DNA of 64,000 nt from Tetramitus jugosus (taxonomy: Eukaryota; Heterolobosea; Eutetramitea; Acrasida; Vahlkampfiidae): NCBI GenBank assembly GCA_937625935.1, contig OW569359.1, forward strand, positions 62,001 through 126,000, in the 5' to 3' direction. The notes beneath the pieces are model-generated. The model was not told the DNA's origin and ran no database searches. It was given only the letters and a program-made list of their open reading frames with translations. Made by a program: the position numbers and the translations under genes. This document shows positions 50,618 to 60,707 of the stretch, in pieces (position 1 is the stretch's first letter; the number at the start of each line of letters is the position of its first letter).

Positions 50618-51334
50618 TTATGGCAATTCGTCGTATGCTTCCATTGCATCACTCATAAAAACACAGTTTCTTCCCCACTTCCATGGAAGAGCCAATACCA
50701 CTATCTTCAGTAGCTCTGGATCTGTTAGCTTGCATTCGTCCAACTCCAAACGAGATCGAATGAATTGCAATGCATTCCTCGAGTATGAAAGAACATCATC
50801 TTCAAAATTAAGGACCCTCTTGATATCTTTTTGTGCTTTACTTTGAACCGATATATTCCATTGAGTGCTACATCCTTGGTCATCATAGGACCAATGTGTG
50901 ATCACAAGGCCCTCAATCTCAACTGTTGCGTTATAATTGCAGTGATAATCTGCTCTACTCATCTTGATATAGCTGTAGCTCACCTTTTGAAACACCTTGT
51001 CCCATATGAGTTGTTTCACTGTTTGGTTCAATCTCTTCATATCAATGTCAATTCCTCTGCCCCTATCAGACTTGTTCATCCACTTGTTCCATTCCCCTCT
51101 CTTCTTTTCGAGTTCACTCTGTAAAAGTGATTTGACATAGGCGGTTGCATTGTCATGGACTACATCCCAGAATACAAGGAAGAAGAAGAACAAGTCGATG
51201 ATGAAGATGAGGAAACATATGACGGCACGGATTAACTCACTTGGAAAGGTTTGTAACTTGTGTTCTCCATTTGGAGTTTGTTGCAATGACGTTGGTGGAT
51301 CAGTCACCAACGAACTTGTTCTTTTTCTCTTCAT
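50618..51334 (-). CDS. Single-pass membrane protein, unknown
   Basis: A 238-residue protein with a basic start (MKRKRTSS), one strong hydrophobic segment at about 36-57 (AVICFLIFIIDLFFFFLVFW), then a soluble domain with probable N-glycosylation sites (NAT, NQT, NYNAT, NIS) and four cysteines. The topology suggests a type II protein with an extracytoplasmic domain. I recognise no family. Confidence 0.6.
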   Translation of the reverse strand: MKRKRTSSLVTDPPTSLQQTPNGEHKLQTFPSELIRAVICFLIFIIDLFFFFLVFWDVVHDNATAYVKSLLQSELEKKRGEWNKWMNKSDRGRGIDIDMKRLNQTVKQLIWDKVFQKVSYSYIKMSRADYHCNYNATVEIEGLVITHWSYDDQGCSTQWNISVQSKAQKDIKRVLNFEDDVLSYSRNALQFIRSRLELDECKLTDPELLKIVVLALPWKWGRNCVFMSDAMEAYDELP

Positions 51335-52266
51335 GAAGAGTTGGATTTGTTGGTATTTGGGTTCTCTGAATTTCTCGAACTCTCTTTTGCCGCGAGACGA
51401 TTACTCTCGAAAAACGAACTGCTTCCCACTTGAACATTTTAACTCTAATTAAATATGTAATAAACGCTAACTAGGAATTCAATCTGAGATGGTTCAAATG
51501 TTCATACTTCTGTTGTTTGGGAAAGAAAATGGGACTGCAACTCGGAATAGAGCGCGATCCCACAAGCCACTTTGTGACTTTGGACAGTGAAGGCTTTCAA
51601 AAATGTGCTTGGAACTGCTTGGATATAAAATCTGGGTCTTCCATGTGTCTTTATAAAGAGGAAAACCATGTTTCTTCCAACACAAGAAAGTATGGGTTCC
51701 CCTTCATGAGAACTTCAAATCGCAAGTCCTCATTGATGGCATCCGTTTCTATGCCCATCATTCCTTGCAGCAGTTCACGGCTAGACTTTTTGATTGGTTG
51801 CCTCACAACCTTTCCTTCTTTCAGTCGCACCTCATCAAACCAAACATCGGCGTAGGCAGAGTCCGGGATTCCCATATTCTTGAGCTCATGCCTCACTTTC
51901 ACAGCCAATTGCCTTCTAATCATAATGGCCCTTGGACACCTGATCAAACAATGTAGCACACTTTCGGGCTCACTCTGACACCAGCTGCACATGATCTGTT
52001 CCTCACCAGTGTTGTATAGATATCGTACAACTTCTGCTGTGTGGAGTGTTCCACTGCGTACCTGTGCATGAAACCATTCCAGCTTCCTGTCTATACCATG
52101 GGGGTATTTGAGGAAGCTAAAATCTGCACCACTGTTATTTGCTGCCCTCTGTAGCCAACATCGCTCGTCTTCATCAATTCTTGCACTTCTTTCTTGATCA
52201 AACAGCGACTGTAGATGCGATCTACTTTCCACATGCAGATTCCTTTGTACAAGTCCGTCCGAGCCG

Positions 52267-52282
52267 TAGAGAAGGCGGAGAT
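52267..52282 (+). repeat. Target-site duplication, left copy
   Basis: TAGAGAAGGCGGAGAT, identical to 53170-53185. The last T could belong to the T-run that follows. Confidence 0.9.
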
Positions 52283-52321
52283 TTTTTTTTTTTTTTTTTT
52301 TTTTTTGTTCCATACAACCAT

Positions 52322-52344
52322 GTGTGCTTGCGCAGCAAGCACAC
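52322..52344. repeat. Perfect hairpin at the retroelement 3' end
   Basis: GTGTGCTTGC and GCAAGCACAC form a 10-bp stem around the loop GCA, 16 bases inside the poly(A) side. Copy A has only half of it (GCGCAAGCACAC). It could be the RNA element recognised by the reverse transcriptase. Confidence 0.6.
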
Positions 52345-52430
52345 GATTGCTCATTTATTGACTTGTTTTGTGAGTGACGACCCGTAGGGCGTCATTCGCT
52401 CTTCTTCTCTTGTTGTCCCCGACGGTGCAT

Positions 52431-53153
52431 CTACAGGTTGGAATAATCACTCTGGTGAGTGTTTTGGTTGATGCCCTTCATCAAAGAGCGTAGCCTTGTA
52501 GTAGGACCGTCGATGGACACAGAGACATCTGTTGTTTTTTTCTTGTTTTGGGCCTTGTTGCTCATCAGATCACCCAGTGTGATCCTGGCACTCCTCTTCT
52601 TGTTGTCATTGAGTTGTGGACTCTGTATCTCCTTTTCGGAGTCATCATCCACATCCACAATGACTGGTTCGTCCTCAGTCAAACCATACCTTTTGCGTGC
52701 AGCAGCCAGCGCCAATGCAGCAATTTCCTTTTTCACTCTGGCGAACACTGGAGAAGTGGCATTCACTCGCTCCAGAATTTGCCGGTTCTCAGCACTGAGC
52801 TGTACAACAGGCACTGATGGCAGTGGTGTTGCTACAGTCCTCTGTTCTTCTGCCTCCACTAACTCAGGAGTGGTCTCCATCCTAGCAGTGGCTTGGGCAA
52901 CTACTTGTTCCGGCATTGGTACCGGTTTGTTGCCCCCTTGACCCTTTGTCTTTCCTAATTCCTTGGTGAGTTCTGTGACCTGTCGACGCAGTCCGTCAAC
53001 CACCGTCAGCAGCTCCTCGTACATCTTGGTCAACCTCTTGTTGACAGCCTTGAGAGGATCATGTGGTCTCTCGACGTATCGAGTGACCGTGGCCTTTACC
53101 TTGTTCTCTCCACTGAGCACTGCTCGTGCATAGGTTTCGTCACCCATGACCAC
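52431..53153 (-). pseudogene. ORF1-like protein of retroelement B, truncated
   Basis: Corresponds to residues from MGDETYARAVL of copy A onward, with the coiled-coil (RLTKMYEELLTVVDGLRRQV) and the basic Ser-rich tail. It ends at a TAG where copy A reads TGG and continues 30 more codons, while copy A has a TGA where this copy reads CAA. The two copies together show the frame was once longer; neither is complete. Confidence 0.7.
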
Positions 53154-53169
53154 GAAAGCAGTGTCACGC

Positions 53170-53185
53170 TAGAGAAGGCGGAGAT
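53170..53185 (+). repeat. Target-site duplication, right copy
   Basis: Identical 16-bp copy of 52267-52282. Confidence 0.9.
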
Positions 53186-53207
53186 AGCTCGAAATTCAAC
53201 AATGAAT

Positions 53208-53328
53208 GTCTACGTTCATACAATGGTGGAACCACCTCTTCCCATTTCGAATAGAGAAGTTAAGCACCATCTGGCTGAGTTAGTATTGAGATAGGAGACT
53301 ACTCGAGAACCCTCAGTAATGTAGGCTT
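53208..53328 (+). rRNA. 5S ribosomal RNA
   Basis: About 121 nt. Helix I pairs GTCTAC at 53208 with GTAGGC at 53322-53327. The body follows the eukaryotic 5S order: CATAC near the start, CCCATTTCGAATAGAGAAGT, TTAAGC, the box-C-like GATAGGAGACTAC, and a closing GTAATGTAGGC. A TTTT terminator follows at 53328-53331. Only one copy is in the window, so 5S is dispersed here rather than in a visible tandem array. Retroelement DNA lies immediately upstream. Confidence 0.93.
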
Positions 53329-53614
53329 TTGCTCCAAACCAAATATGTTGTTGGTGAATACACAAAGGCAGTGGTTTTGGGTATTATTGGTCGTTGGTTG
53401 GTCTATGTACGGAATTTCAGAGAAGCCATCATCCTGAACACTTGATTCGAAAACTCATTGGTTATGTCACGAGGCTATCACAAAAGACGTCTGATGTTAG
53501 TTAGCTCTTGATGATTGTCAGCAAGTTTTTAATTAACTTTAACAAGTTATAGTTTTTTTTAGTTTCATGGAATGTTTGGTGAATGATTGATACAACGAAA
53601 GAAAAAACAACTAC

Positions 53615-56600
53615 ATGTCCCAGATCGCTATGATACCCTCGAGTAGCGATTACACTAACACCAACACGACATTATCCTCATTCAAAATCAATGGAGGAGT
53701 GGGTCTAACGTTACTGATCAACTCACTGATCAGTCTGTTACTTGTTGTCGTGTTCGCCACTTGTTTGCAACCGCGACTCTCCCTGTTCAACACGAAGAAA
53801 AAGTCTCATTTATACAGAAACATCTTGGAAAAGGATAATGTCAATGATGTTGAAACAGGAGAATCGAAGGACGACATGCGGCGACTGTATAGAGATGATG
53901 ACGATACGTTTGACCAATTATTACCATTAAGCAGTGTCAATGACACTGAAAGTAACGAGAGCTATTGGAAAAGAATGAAAATTTACTGTTGGGAATGTTT
54001 TCGCTTTCGAACTCAATTTCTTCTGTATTGCATCAAAACTCTCTTGTTCCCCAGTTATCGCAGCAGAGATCGGACCTACATGAGCAAGAAATTTGGTCGC
54101 GACATGGGTACTTACTTGTTTTTTGAGCAACAAATGATCTATGCAATGACGGTATGTGCTTTCATTGGATTTTCAATTCTATTGCCTGTTCATATCACTG
54201 GAACAGTGCCACAAGTGCTTGGATCATCGACAAATGACCAAGCAGATGTACTCTCTAGTTACAATCGAACCAAGATTGATACTCCTCTGCTCATCACGAG
54301 TATCAACATGAGAATTACGGAGCCAGATATCTTGTGTATTCATGTCATACTGTCCGTTGTCTTTGTGTTTGTATTCATCTATTTCATGGTGTGGCAGTTT
54401 CTGTTTGAACCACTGATTCATCGCATCCGGGTGTTCGACACAAATGTGGATGAAGAACAGAGCTTGCTCGACTCATCGCACCATAGTAAGGCTCTCTGGT
54501 TTACAAAGTTGCAGGAAGCAAATTATGCGAGACCAGTTCGATTTCATATGAATCTTGTTGGACTGTCTCTGGCAAGGAACGAGTTCAATGATGGTCAACC
54601 CACTAGGCAATCTCTCTCTTCTCCTTATGCTGTGTATATTTACAAGGTGCCAAGTTACAAGACCCAGCAGAGTTTTGTGCATGTCATTACAGCAGCATTG
54701 TTGAATATGCCCGATGGAGCAAGGTTGACCTCAAAGATTGCAAAAATTGTAGCGATACCCAACGTGAAGAAGAGATTGGACATGGAGGACAAAATGATTC
54801 ACTATCGTCTAAAGTTGGAACAAGTGAAGTCCATGAAGGAATCCCAACGTGAATACAATCCAATAGTGACTCTTTGTTGTCAACGAGATGCCTATGGGGA
54901 GAATGATGGCACAACATGGAAACTAAGGAAAAAGATTGATGCTGTAAAGTATTACAGCAAGCATATTGAGCTGTTAGAGCACGATATCAAACATTGGAAC
55001 TCTGGATACATGAATTCCTTCGTGAAAGGAGGAGAATCCAAGTATTCGGAACCTCTGCCTATCGAGGATGATGTGAAATCAAAGTATCTTCACGCGACTA
55101 AATGCAGTGGATGTGGTTTCGTGATCTTCCAGACAACTGAGGCTGCAAATGCGTTTGTGCAATACTATGAAGCAATTGGTATTGGTTTAACCCAGAAAAC
55201 GATCAAAAAGGGAGTGGACAACCATTGGACCAGTAAAATCAAACCACAAAGGAAGCTCGACAAAGAGCAAATGCAAAGAGAAGAACAGTTGAGTGATATA
55301 GATCCCAATGCTCCAAACGTAATTGACTCTGATAGTCAAACTATCATTGTCGACTTTAGAAAGGAATCGAAACGATGTTTGAAGGAATCAGATCACATGA
55401 ACCAACTCACATTTCCAACAATGGGAGTGAAACGAGTGAATTTTGAACCTGAGGATGTTGATTGGCTTGCTCTCTTCTCTAAACACAAGCTAAACAAGTA
55501 TCCGAGTGCCATCAAAAAGTTTTCCATCTATCTAACAATACTCGTACTGTTCGTGCTCTTTTCGTCGCCCTTGATTGCACTATCTGGCGCACAGACACTA
55601 ATTGGCCTGGATCTCATCAATATATCTAAATCATGGTTCGAGAGGCTAACTGGGACTTTGGGAACAATATTTTTTCAATACTTACCAACACTATTTGTGT
55701 TGGCTTGCACGGGTTTGTTGCCCATGTTGATCATTAAGTTGACCATGTTAACACCGCATATGACATACTCTGTCGTTCAAAGAGAAGTCATGAAACGAAC
55801 TTATGTGTATTTGATATTGAGTACTCTGATACTTCCAAGGTATATTCTATTGATTCTATCTGCTCTCTTAATTCTTAATCTAACTAACCTCATCACCACG
55901 TGTATCCATTATCAGTCTTTTGTTGACCTCAATACAGGGAGTAACTTCTTACTTGAATGACAAGCTTCCAGTTAAACAAGTATTTAGTCAGTTATTCCTC
56001 CCAGCATCTGGAAGCTTCTTCATCAACCTTATCCTTCAAAAAGCATTGCTGAAAAATACTTTGGATCTATATCGAATGGAAGATCTGATAGTCTATCTAT
56101 GGACTACAAGATTTACTTCACCCATATGGGACTTATTTGGAATCAGAAGATATTTGACACCAGTTCAGCGATTGAAAGCGGCCGAAGCAACTGCGCTCTA
56201 TGTCGAATACGAATACAGTTACATGCACTGGATTACAAGTATCTCACTTGCTTATAGCATGTTCTCTCCTATTGTACTATTGTGTGGTCTGCTGTACTTT
56301 ATCTACAAGTACTATGTGGACCGATACATCATATTGGACACCTATTCTCACAGAAGAGAAAACTCATTGTCAGGTGCAGCCTTTGGATTAAAATCAGATT
56401 ATATTGCACAACATCGAATGGCAGAGAGCAACATGGTGCTTGTCTTAGGTAACTTATTCATATTTTCGTTCTTCCAAGCAGCATTCTATGGTTCAAAGGT
56501 ACCTACTGACTCTCGATTCATTGTTCACACATCCGTAACAGGCCTTATGAGTTTCTCTCTCCTGATTCTCATACCTGCTACGAGATATGTCATGAAGAGA

Positions 56601-56744
56601 ATCAGAAGAACTCAAATTGAACTGAGCACTCGACCTAACGACGTCGAACAGCAAATTTCGAGCTCGATTGCAAAGAGGTGGTACGAACCATGTACCACAT
56701 ATGATTTTATCCCACCGATTCCCCAACCATGTTCTTCCGCATAG
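53615..56744 (+). CDS. OSCA/TMEM63 (CSC1-like) mechanosensitive channel (two exons)
   Basis: Exons 53615-55839 and 55916-56744 (76-nt GT-AG intron; this acceptor restores the frame), 1,017 residues. Family layout: TM0 at about 25-50, two TMs at 180-205 and 245-270, a long cytosolic domain to about 620 with the conserved SGCGFVIFQTTEAANAF and a later NFEPEDVDWLAL motif, then a bundle of about eight TMs with LPASGSFFINLILQKAL and YSPIVLL-like pore-region motifs. Family role: stretch- and osmotically gated cation channel of the plasma membrane or endomembranes. Confidence 0.92.
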
Positions 56745-56846
56745 GGGTATGGACACAATTACAAAACTACCCAACTGCTGTTAAAGCTTGAAAGTTTTTA
56801 TGATGCGTTAAAATAAATAAATGAAAGAGCAGGTTGTAACATACTC

Positions 56847-57923
56847 CTATGAAAACATGTCACCACCATAGGAAGCTCTTCGAATCAAGCTTCCATCTGC
56901 ACTTGCTCTCGGAGTACTCACAGCACTCGTTGTATTTAACTGCTGCAACCGAGCAAGATAAGTATCCTCTGTTCTACCAGAAGCACAACCACTATCGCCA
57001 CCACCATCTGTTGCTGATGCTACTGTATCACTACCACCACTGTTTCGAACAGCAGAGCTATAATAATGGTAACCACCGACAAACACATCAGACAAGTCAT
57101 GATCATAATTTAGTCTTCTTGTTGTCATCTCTGGTGTAGTCATTGTTGCATGGTACTCTGAGCCAGTGTTGTTCAAAGTGTTTGTCATTGTTCTTGTTGT
57201 TGTTGTTGTTGATCGATGCATATGAGGATGGGCATCAGGATGATGATCATTATTGTTGTTATTGTTGGTGCTGCTATAGCTATAGCTATCACTCTCAAAC
57301 GTCATTGCATCATCTTCAAAATCACCATCCTCATAATCATCCATTAAGCTGCCTGTGCCTATGTTCGAAGTGCCTGAAGGAGCTGTGCTGAGGTCAATGT
57401 TCATGCCAGCTCCTCCCAGTGATGCGCCACTGCCGTTTGACTCATATGTTTCGTGGTTGTCATCCGTATATTCTTCTTCGCCGTCATCTTCATCGTCATC
57501 AGCGTTATTGTAGTTGGATCCAACCACGATTCCCGCCATACTTTTCTCCGACTCGTGAATGGATTGGAGCAAATCTTTCCGATTGTCCAAAACGTTGAGA
57601 GATACCATGGAAGAAGAAATGGTAGAGATAGATGGCGTTCCCAACACCAATCCTACACTCTGATGATTATTTACATGTGAAAGAGAAGAGGCTTGATTAT
57701 TCCGAATAGACAAATAATTCTCCTCCAACAATCGGACTTGAGCATCCAAGAGTTGCGTTTCTGCATCGAGCTTGTGTGTCGTTGATGCAGAATGTCTACT
57801 CTGTTGATTGAGCCACATTCCGTGCACGGACTGACAGCTCACAGACTGATGGAACAACGAAGGAAGCATTTTTGGCACAAAACCGTGTAAGTATTTTTTG
57901 TTATTTCGCCAATCCTCCGACAT
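56847..57923 (-). CDS. Low-complexity protein, unknown
   Basis: A 358-residue frame from the ATG at 57923 (MSEDWRNN). A helical stretch near residues 50-75 (LDAETQLLDAQVRLLEENYLSI) is followed by Ser-, Asp/Glu- and Asn-rich disordered sequence with Thr runs. No membrane segment or domain is seen. It ends RASYGGDMFS. Function unknown. Confidence 0.55.
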   Translation of the reverse strand: MSEDWRNNKKYLHGFVPKMLPSLFHQSVSCQSVHGMWLNQQSRHSASTTHKLDAETQLLDAQVRLLEENYLSIRNNQASSLSHVNNHQSVGLVLGTPSISTISSSMVSLNVLDNRKDLLQSIHESEKSMAGIVVGSNYNNADDDEDDGEEEYTDDNHETYESNGSGASLGGAGMNIDLSTAPSGTSNIGTGSLMDDYEDGDFEDDAMTFESDSYSYSSTNNNNNNDHHPDAHPHMHRSTTTTTRTMTNTLNNTGSEYHATMTTPEMTTRRLNYDHDLSDVFVGGYHYYSSAVRNSGGSDTVASATDGGGDSGCASGRTEDTYLARLQQLNTTSAVSTPRASADGSLIRRASYGGDMFS

Positions 57924-58488
57924 GAACTGACAAGTGTCACTGGGCAAACAAGTACCGTGACGTCATGCTTGTGTGGCAGCACAAACCACTAACAGAACGG
58001 AAAATTTTGAAAACATCCGCAAAGTCTCCCAATCTTTCTTCCTTGCGTCTTGACTCACCTTCCAGTGTTGTACTGGTCCCTGCGTGTGCGACATTTGCCG
58101 TATCCCACTCCCACAAACGTCAGCAGCTCTCCAGCAAGCAAAACTCCACCTCATCCAACCAACACCAGAGGTCACCACTCTCATCACACAATCCGTTCTG
58201 GCCTCTTTTCCTCCAACAACACAACAACAGCGCATTCCATTATTCTCCCGTTGTGTCTGTCATCATCATTCCATCACCAAGTTTTTGCATTGCCCACCAA
58301 CCAAAACCGAACTCAACAACCAACCTGTCTGGAATCACTACACACAACACACCACCAGACAATCTGAACTCCTCCTTATCCGAACACTCATACTTATCCA
58401 TTATTTGAAGTGTACTCTATTTATACCAATTTGACCTCAACGAAAAACACTCGAAAAACAAGCAGAACAATAATATTACATCCTATCG
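57924..58488. promoter_or_regulatory. Divergent promoter region, 565 bp
   Basis: Between two low-complexity genes. Open plus-strand frames at 57965-58434 are Ser/Thr/Pro/His-rich, overlap one another in three frames and show no domain, so I treat them as chance in a C-rich stretch. TATTTATACC at about 58418-58427 is a possible TATA box for the gene at 58489. Confidence 0.3.
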
Positions 58489-59727
58489 ATGAAGAACCGT
58501 TTTGAGCTTTCGCCTTCACCGCCACCGACTGCCATTTCGCACCATCATCACCACCACCACCATGCTCAACAACAACAACACTCTCCACTAGTAGTCAACT
58601 CCCCACTCTCGCAACAACAATCATCATCACTCGCGCATCATCACAGTCAACAACAACAAGCGTCTCCCTTCATGTTCTCATCAATGAACACTGCCGCTCA
58701 CAGATCATCATCCATGTTCTCTCAACAACACAATCAACATCATCATCACAATAGTCATCATTATCCAAACTTTCAACCTTCCTTTGCCAATTATCATCAT
58801 CAACAACAATTGATGCAACAAATGATAAACAACAATAATCAAAACAATAACAACAACAACAACAATGGCAATCACTCTGCTACATCGTCATTTGTGGTGA
58901 TTGGTGGTCAACCATCCACTTTATCGACAACAACGAGTGTGATCCACCAACAAGGTCATCCCTTTGCAAGTAGTAGTAGTTCATTAGCCATGAATAACAA
59001 TAATAATAACATGATTACGAACACTGCGAATAGCAATAACACTGCTACAATGAACACAAGTGTGATCACTGCTACAGATTCTGTTGTAGCTCCTGGAATT
59101 GTCTCTGTTTCTGTTGCTAGTTCAGGTGCCAACAGTGCAAGCAACTCTCCTACATTGGCCATCGTAGCAAACACGACTGGTGTGTTAGCAAAGGAAGAAA
59201 AACAATACAAAAATGCATCAGAAATCGTCATGTTTTCTGTGTTGATGATCATGCAGTTTGTATTGTTTGTTGTATCGCAAGATTTTATGCCCAATTATTT
59301 TACGCCTGCTTCTGTGCTTTATTTGAGCAGCGCAACAGGAATCATTTATCATTTGGGTCGATTGAATTACAATGCCAACTCTGCTGAAAAGAGCGCGCCA
59401 ACAGAAACTCCTGCTGCAGAAGCGGATAAATTTATGATGTCATCTACAACGATGATTAATCATCGTTGGGCACTGAGAGCTACAATGAAAAGATTGAATC
59501 AAATTCGCGTTAGAATTTGGTGGATTAGCAACGCTGGATATTTAATGAGCTGCACGATGCTTCTATGCTCTTCGTTGCACCTCGTGACTACACACCCTGA
59601 GATTGTCGTTGATTTGTCAGTTGGAATTCCAATGATGTTTGTGAGCTTGCATGCACTGTTGTCTGCAGGTCTTTGCACCTATCTCTTGGAGTTTATTATT
59701 GGCGCATCATCAAAGATTACAATCTAA
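58489..59727 (+). CDS. His/Gln/Asn-rich protein with C-terminal TM domain
   Basis: A 412-residue protein. Residues 1-240 are disordered, with His8, Gln and Asn9 runs. From about 243 the composition changes to a membrane domain with four hydrophobic segments (IVMFSVLMIMQFVLFVV, VLYLSSATGIIYHLG, NAGYLMSCTMLLCSSLHLV, IPMMFVSLHALLSAGLCTYLLEF). No family recognised. The homopolymer runs come from CAT/CAA/AAC triplet repeats that may vary between strains. Confidence 0.6.
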   Translation: MKNRFELSPSPPPTAISHHHHHHHHAQQQQHSPLVVNSPLSQQQSSSLAHHHSQQQQASPFMFSSMNTAAHRSSSMFSQQHNQHHHHNSHHYPNFQPSFANYHHQQQLMQQMINNNNQNNNNNNNNGNHSATSSFVVIGGQPSTLSTTTSVIHQQGHPFASSSSSLAMNNNNNNMITNTANSNNTATMNTSVITATDSVVAPGIVSVSVASSGANSASNSPTLAIVANTTGVLAKEEKQYKNASEIVMFSVLMIMQFVLFVVSQDFMPNYFTPASVLYLSSATGIIYHLGRLNYNANSAEKSAPTETPAAEADKFMMSSTTMINHRWALRATMKRLNQIRVRIWWISNAGYLMSCTMLLCSSLHLVTTHPEIVVDLSVGIPMMFVSLHALLSAGLCTYLLEFIIGASSKITI

Positions 59728-60204
59728 AGCGACAGTGTAATTCACATGTAGCTGTGTGTTGCATCTATTGTCGTAGGACATTATATCTCCAATGATTTGT
59801 GCTTTGCTTGTTGCTGAGATGTCATTTTCGAAGCATAATCCGCATTTGCATTTTGGCAAAACATGCTGCTCTTGAATGTTCAACTTCTCACTTATTTCAA
59901 TTTGAAAACTCCAGGGAGTAATCGAATATGAGATTGTCAGCATTCAGAAGTGACATTAGGTCACGAGTAATTGGAGCAAACTGTTACCAGTGGACACTCT
60001 ATCCAGTAGAGAGACGAGTCTTACTTATGACATGTTCGAAGGTTTCATGTCAAAGGGACATTCAATAGAATAAATCTCTCTTGTCACAACTTTGAACTTC
60101 TTCAAACGATGTTGATTGCTTGACTGTAATTTTTCCGTTGCAGCGTTTTTTGGCGGGAAACAAACCTACAATTTCAAGCAGTTCTCCTTTCGTTTTCTCA
60201 AAGA
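59728..60204. other. Intergenic, 477 bp
   Basis: No gene supported. Contains the 3' flank of the His/Gln-rich gene and the promoter of MORN5. Confidence 0.3.
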
Positions 60205-60660
60205 ATGGAGTACACAAAATGTAAGTATGAAGGAGAGGTCATACATGGCCGTATGGAATCCAAGAATGCCACATTTCTGTTTAGCCCTGAAACTGGGATG
60301 AAGTATCAGGGAGAGATGAAAGATGGAATGTTTCATGGTAAAGGTGTCATTACCTTGAAGAATGGAGCTCGGATTGAAGGGGAATGGAAGGTTGGATTGC
60401 TCGTGTCTAGGCAGTACATTTACAGTGACGGTCTCGAATTTAATGAGCAGGTTGATGAGTGGGACTACTGCCAAGCAGGTAACGAACCGGATCGACGGTT
60501 CTATGAGGAGCGTATCAATGAAAAGAAACAAATGAGTAATCTGGAGGAGGATTGGGGATCAAAAACCTCTGAGAGTGGAGTGCAACCAGCCATACCAGAT
60601 GAACGTCAGATTGATACACTCAGCGACGAACTTCATAGAAAACATAACATCGCCATGTAA
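60205..60660 (+). CDS. MORN5: MORN repeat-containing protein 5 homologue
   Basis: A 151-residue protein with two or three MORN repeats: YEGEVIHGRMESKNATF, YQGEMKDGMFHGKGVITLKNG and IEGEWKVGLLVSRQYIYSDG. The following DEWDYCQAGNEPDRRFYEERI is characteristic of MORN5, which in animals is about this length. The C-terminal 40 residues are a polar extension. MORN5 is linked to cilia and sperm flagella, which fits an organism able to make flagella. Confidence 0.88.
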   Translation: MEYTKCKYEGEVIHGRMESKNATFLFSPETGMKYQGEMKDGMFHGKGVITLKNGARIEGEWKVGLLVSRQYIYSDGLEFNEQVDEWDYCQAGNEPDRRFYEERINEKKQMSNLEEDWGSKTSESGVQPAIPDERQIDTLSDELHRKHNIAM

Positions 60661-60707
60661 ACCACAACTGCCAATTTGGTGAGTGATAAGTGTACAAATT
60701 GAAGCAT

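Larger units (their letters stand above)
52283..53169 (-). mobile_element. Non-LTR retroelement copy B (ORF1-only), nested, 5' truncated
   Basis: An insertion of about 887 bp with the textbook marks of target-primed reverse transcription: a 25-base T-run at 52282-52306 (poly(A) on the minus strand), a perfect 16-bp target-site duplication, and a 5' truncation relative to copy A. It encodes the C-terminal 240 codons of the ORF1-like protein and no polymerase, so the mobilised RNA ended just after ORF1. A perfect 10-bp hairpin lies at 52322-52344 next to the tail. It inserted inside an older LINE ORF2 remnant. Confidence 0.92.
51494..53205 (-). pseudogene. LINE ORF2 (reverse transcriptase) 3' remnant, split by a later insertion
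   Basis: Minus-strand reading from about 53205 runs into 53185-53170, is interrupted by the nested element 52283-53169, then continues from 52282 down to a stop at 51651. A frameshifted extension to 51494 also looks coding. Motifs include the zinc-binding end CSWCQSEPESVLHCLIRCPRA and a helical GKVVRQPIKKSSRELLQGMM segment typical of LINE ORF2 C-termini. The polymerase core is missing, so the copy is 5' truncated. Its 5' edge sits directly in front of the 5S gene in the opposite orientation. Confidence 0.75.

Noticed and set aside
52282-52306. 25-base T-run as a Pol III terminator or sequencing artefact
   Set aside because: The flanking 16-bp duplication and minus-strand ORF1 show it is the poly(A) tail of a retroelement.
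53615-55960. OSCA/TMEM63 gene as two separate or frameshifted genes
   Set aside because: A 76-nt GT-AG intron (55840-55915) joins the frames exactly and restores the family sequence.
57965-58434. Three overlapping plus-strand frames upstream of the His/Gln-rich gene
   Set aside because: They overlap in different frames, have Ser/Thr/Pro/His low-complexity composition and no domain; more likely a C-rich promoter region.
58489-59050. Triplet repeats (CAT, CAA, AAC) as a microsatellite locus separate from a gene
   Set aside because: They lie in a single open frame continuous with a membrane domain, so they are coding low complexity.
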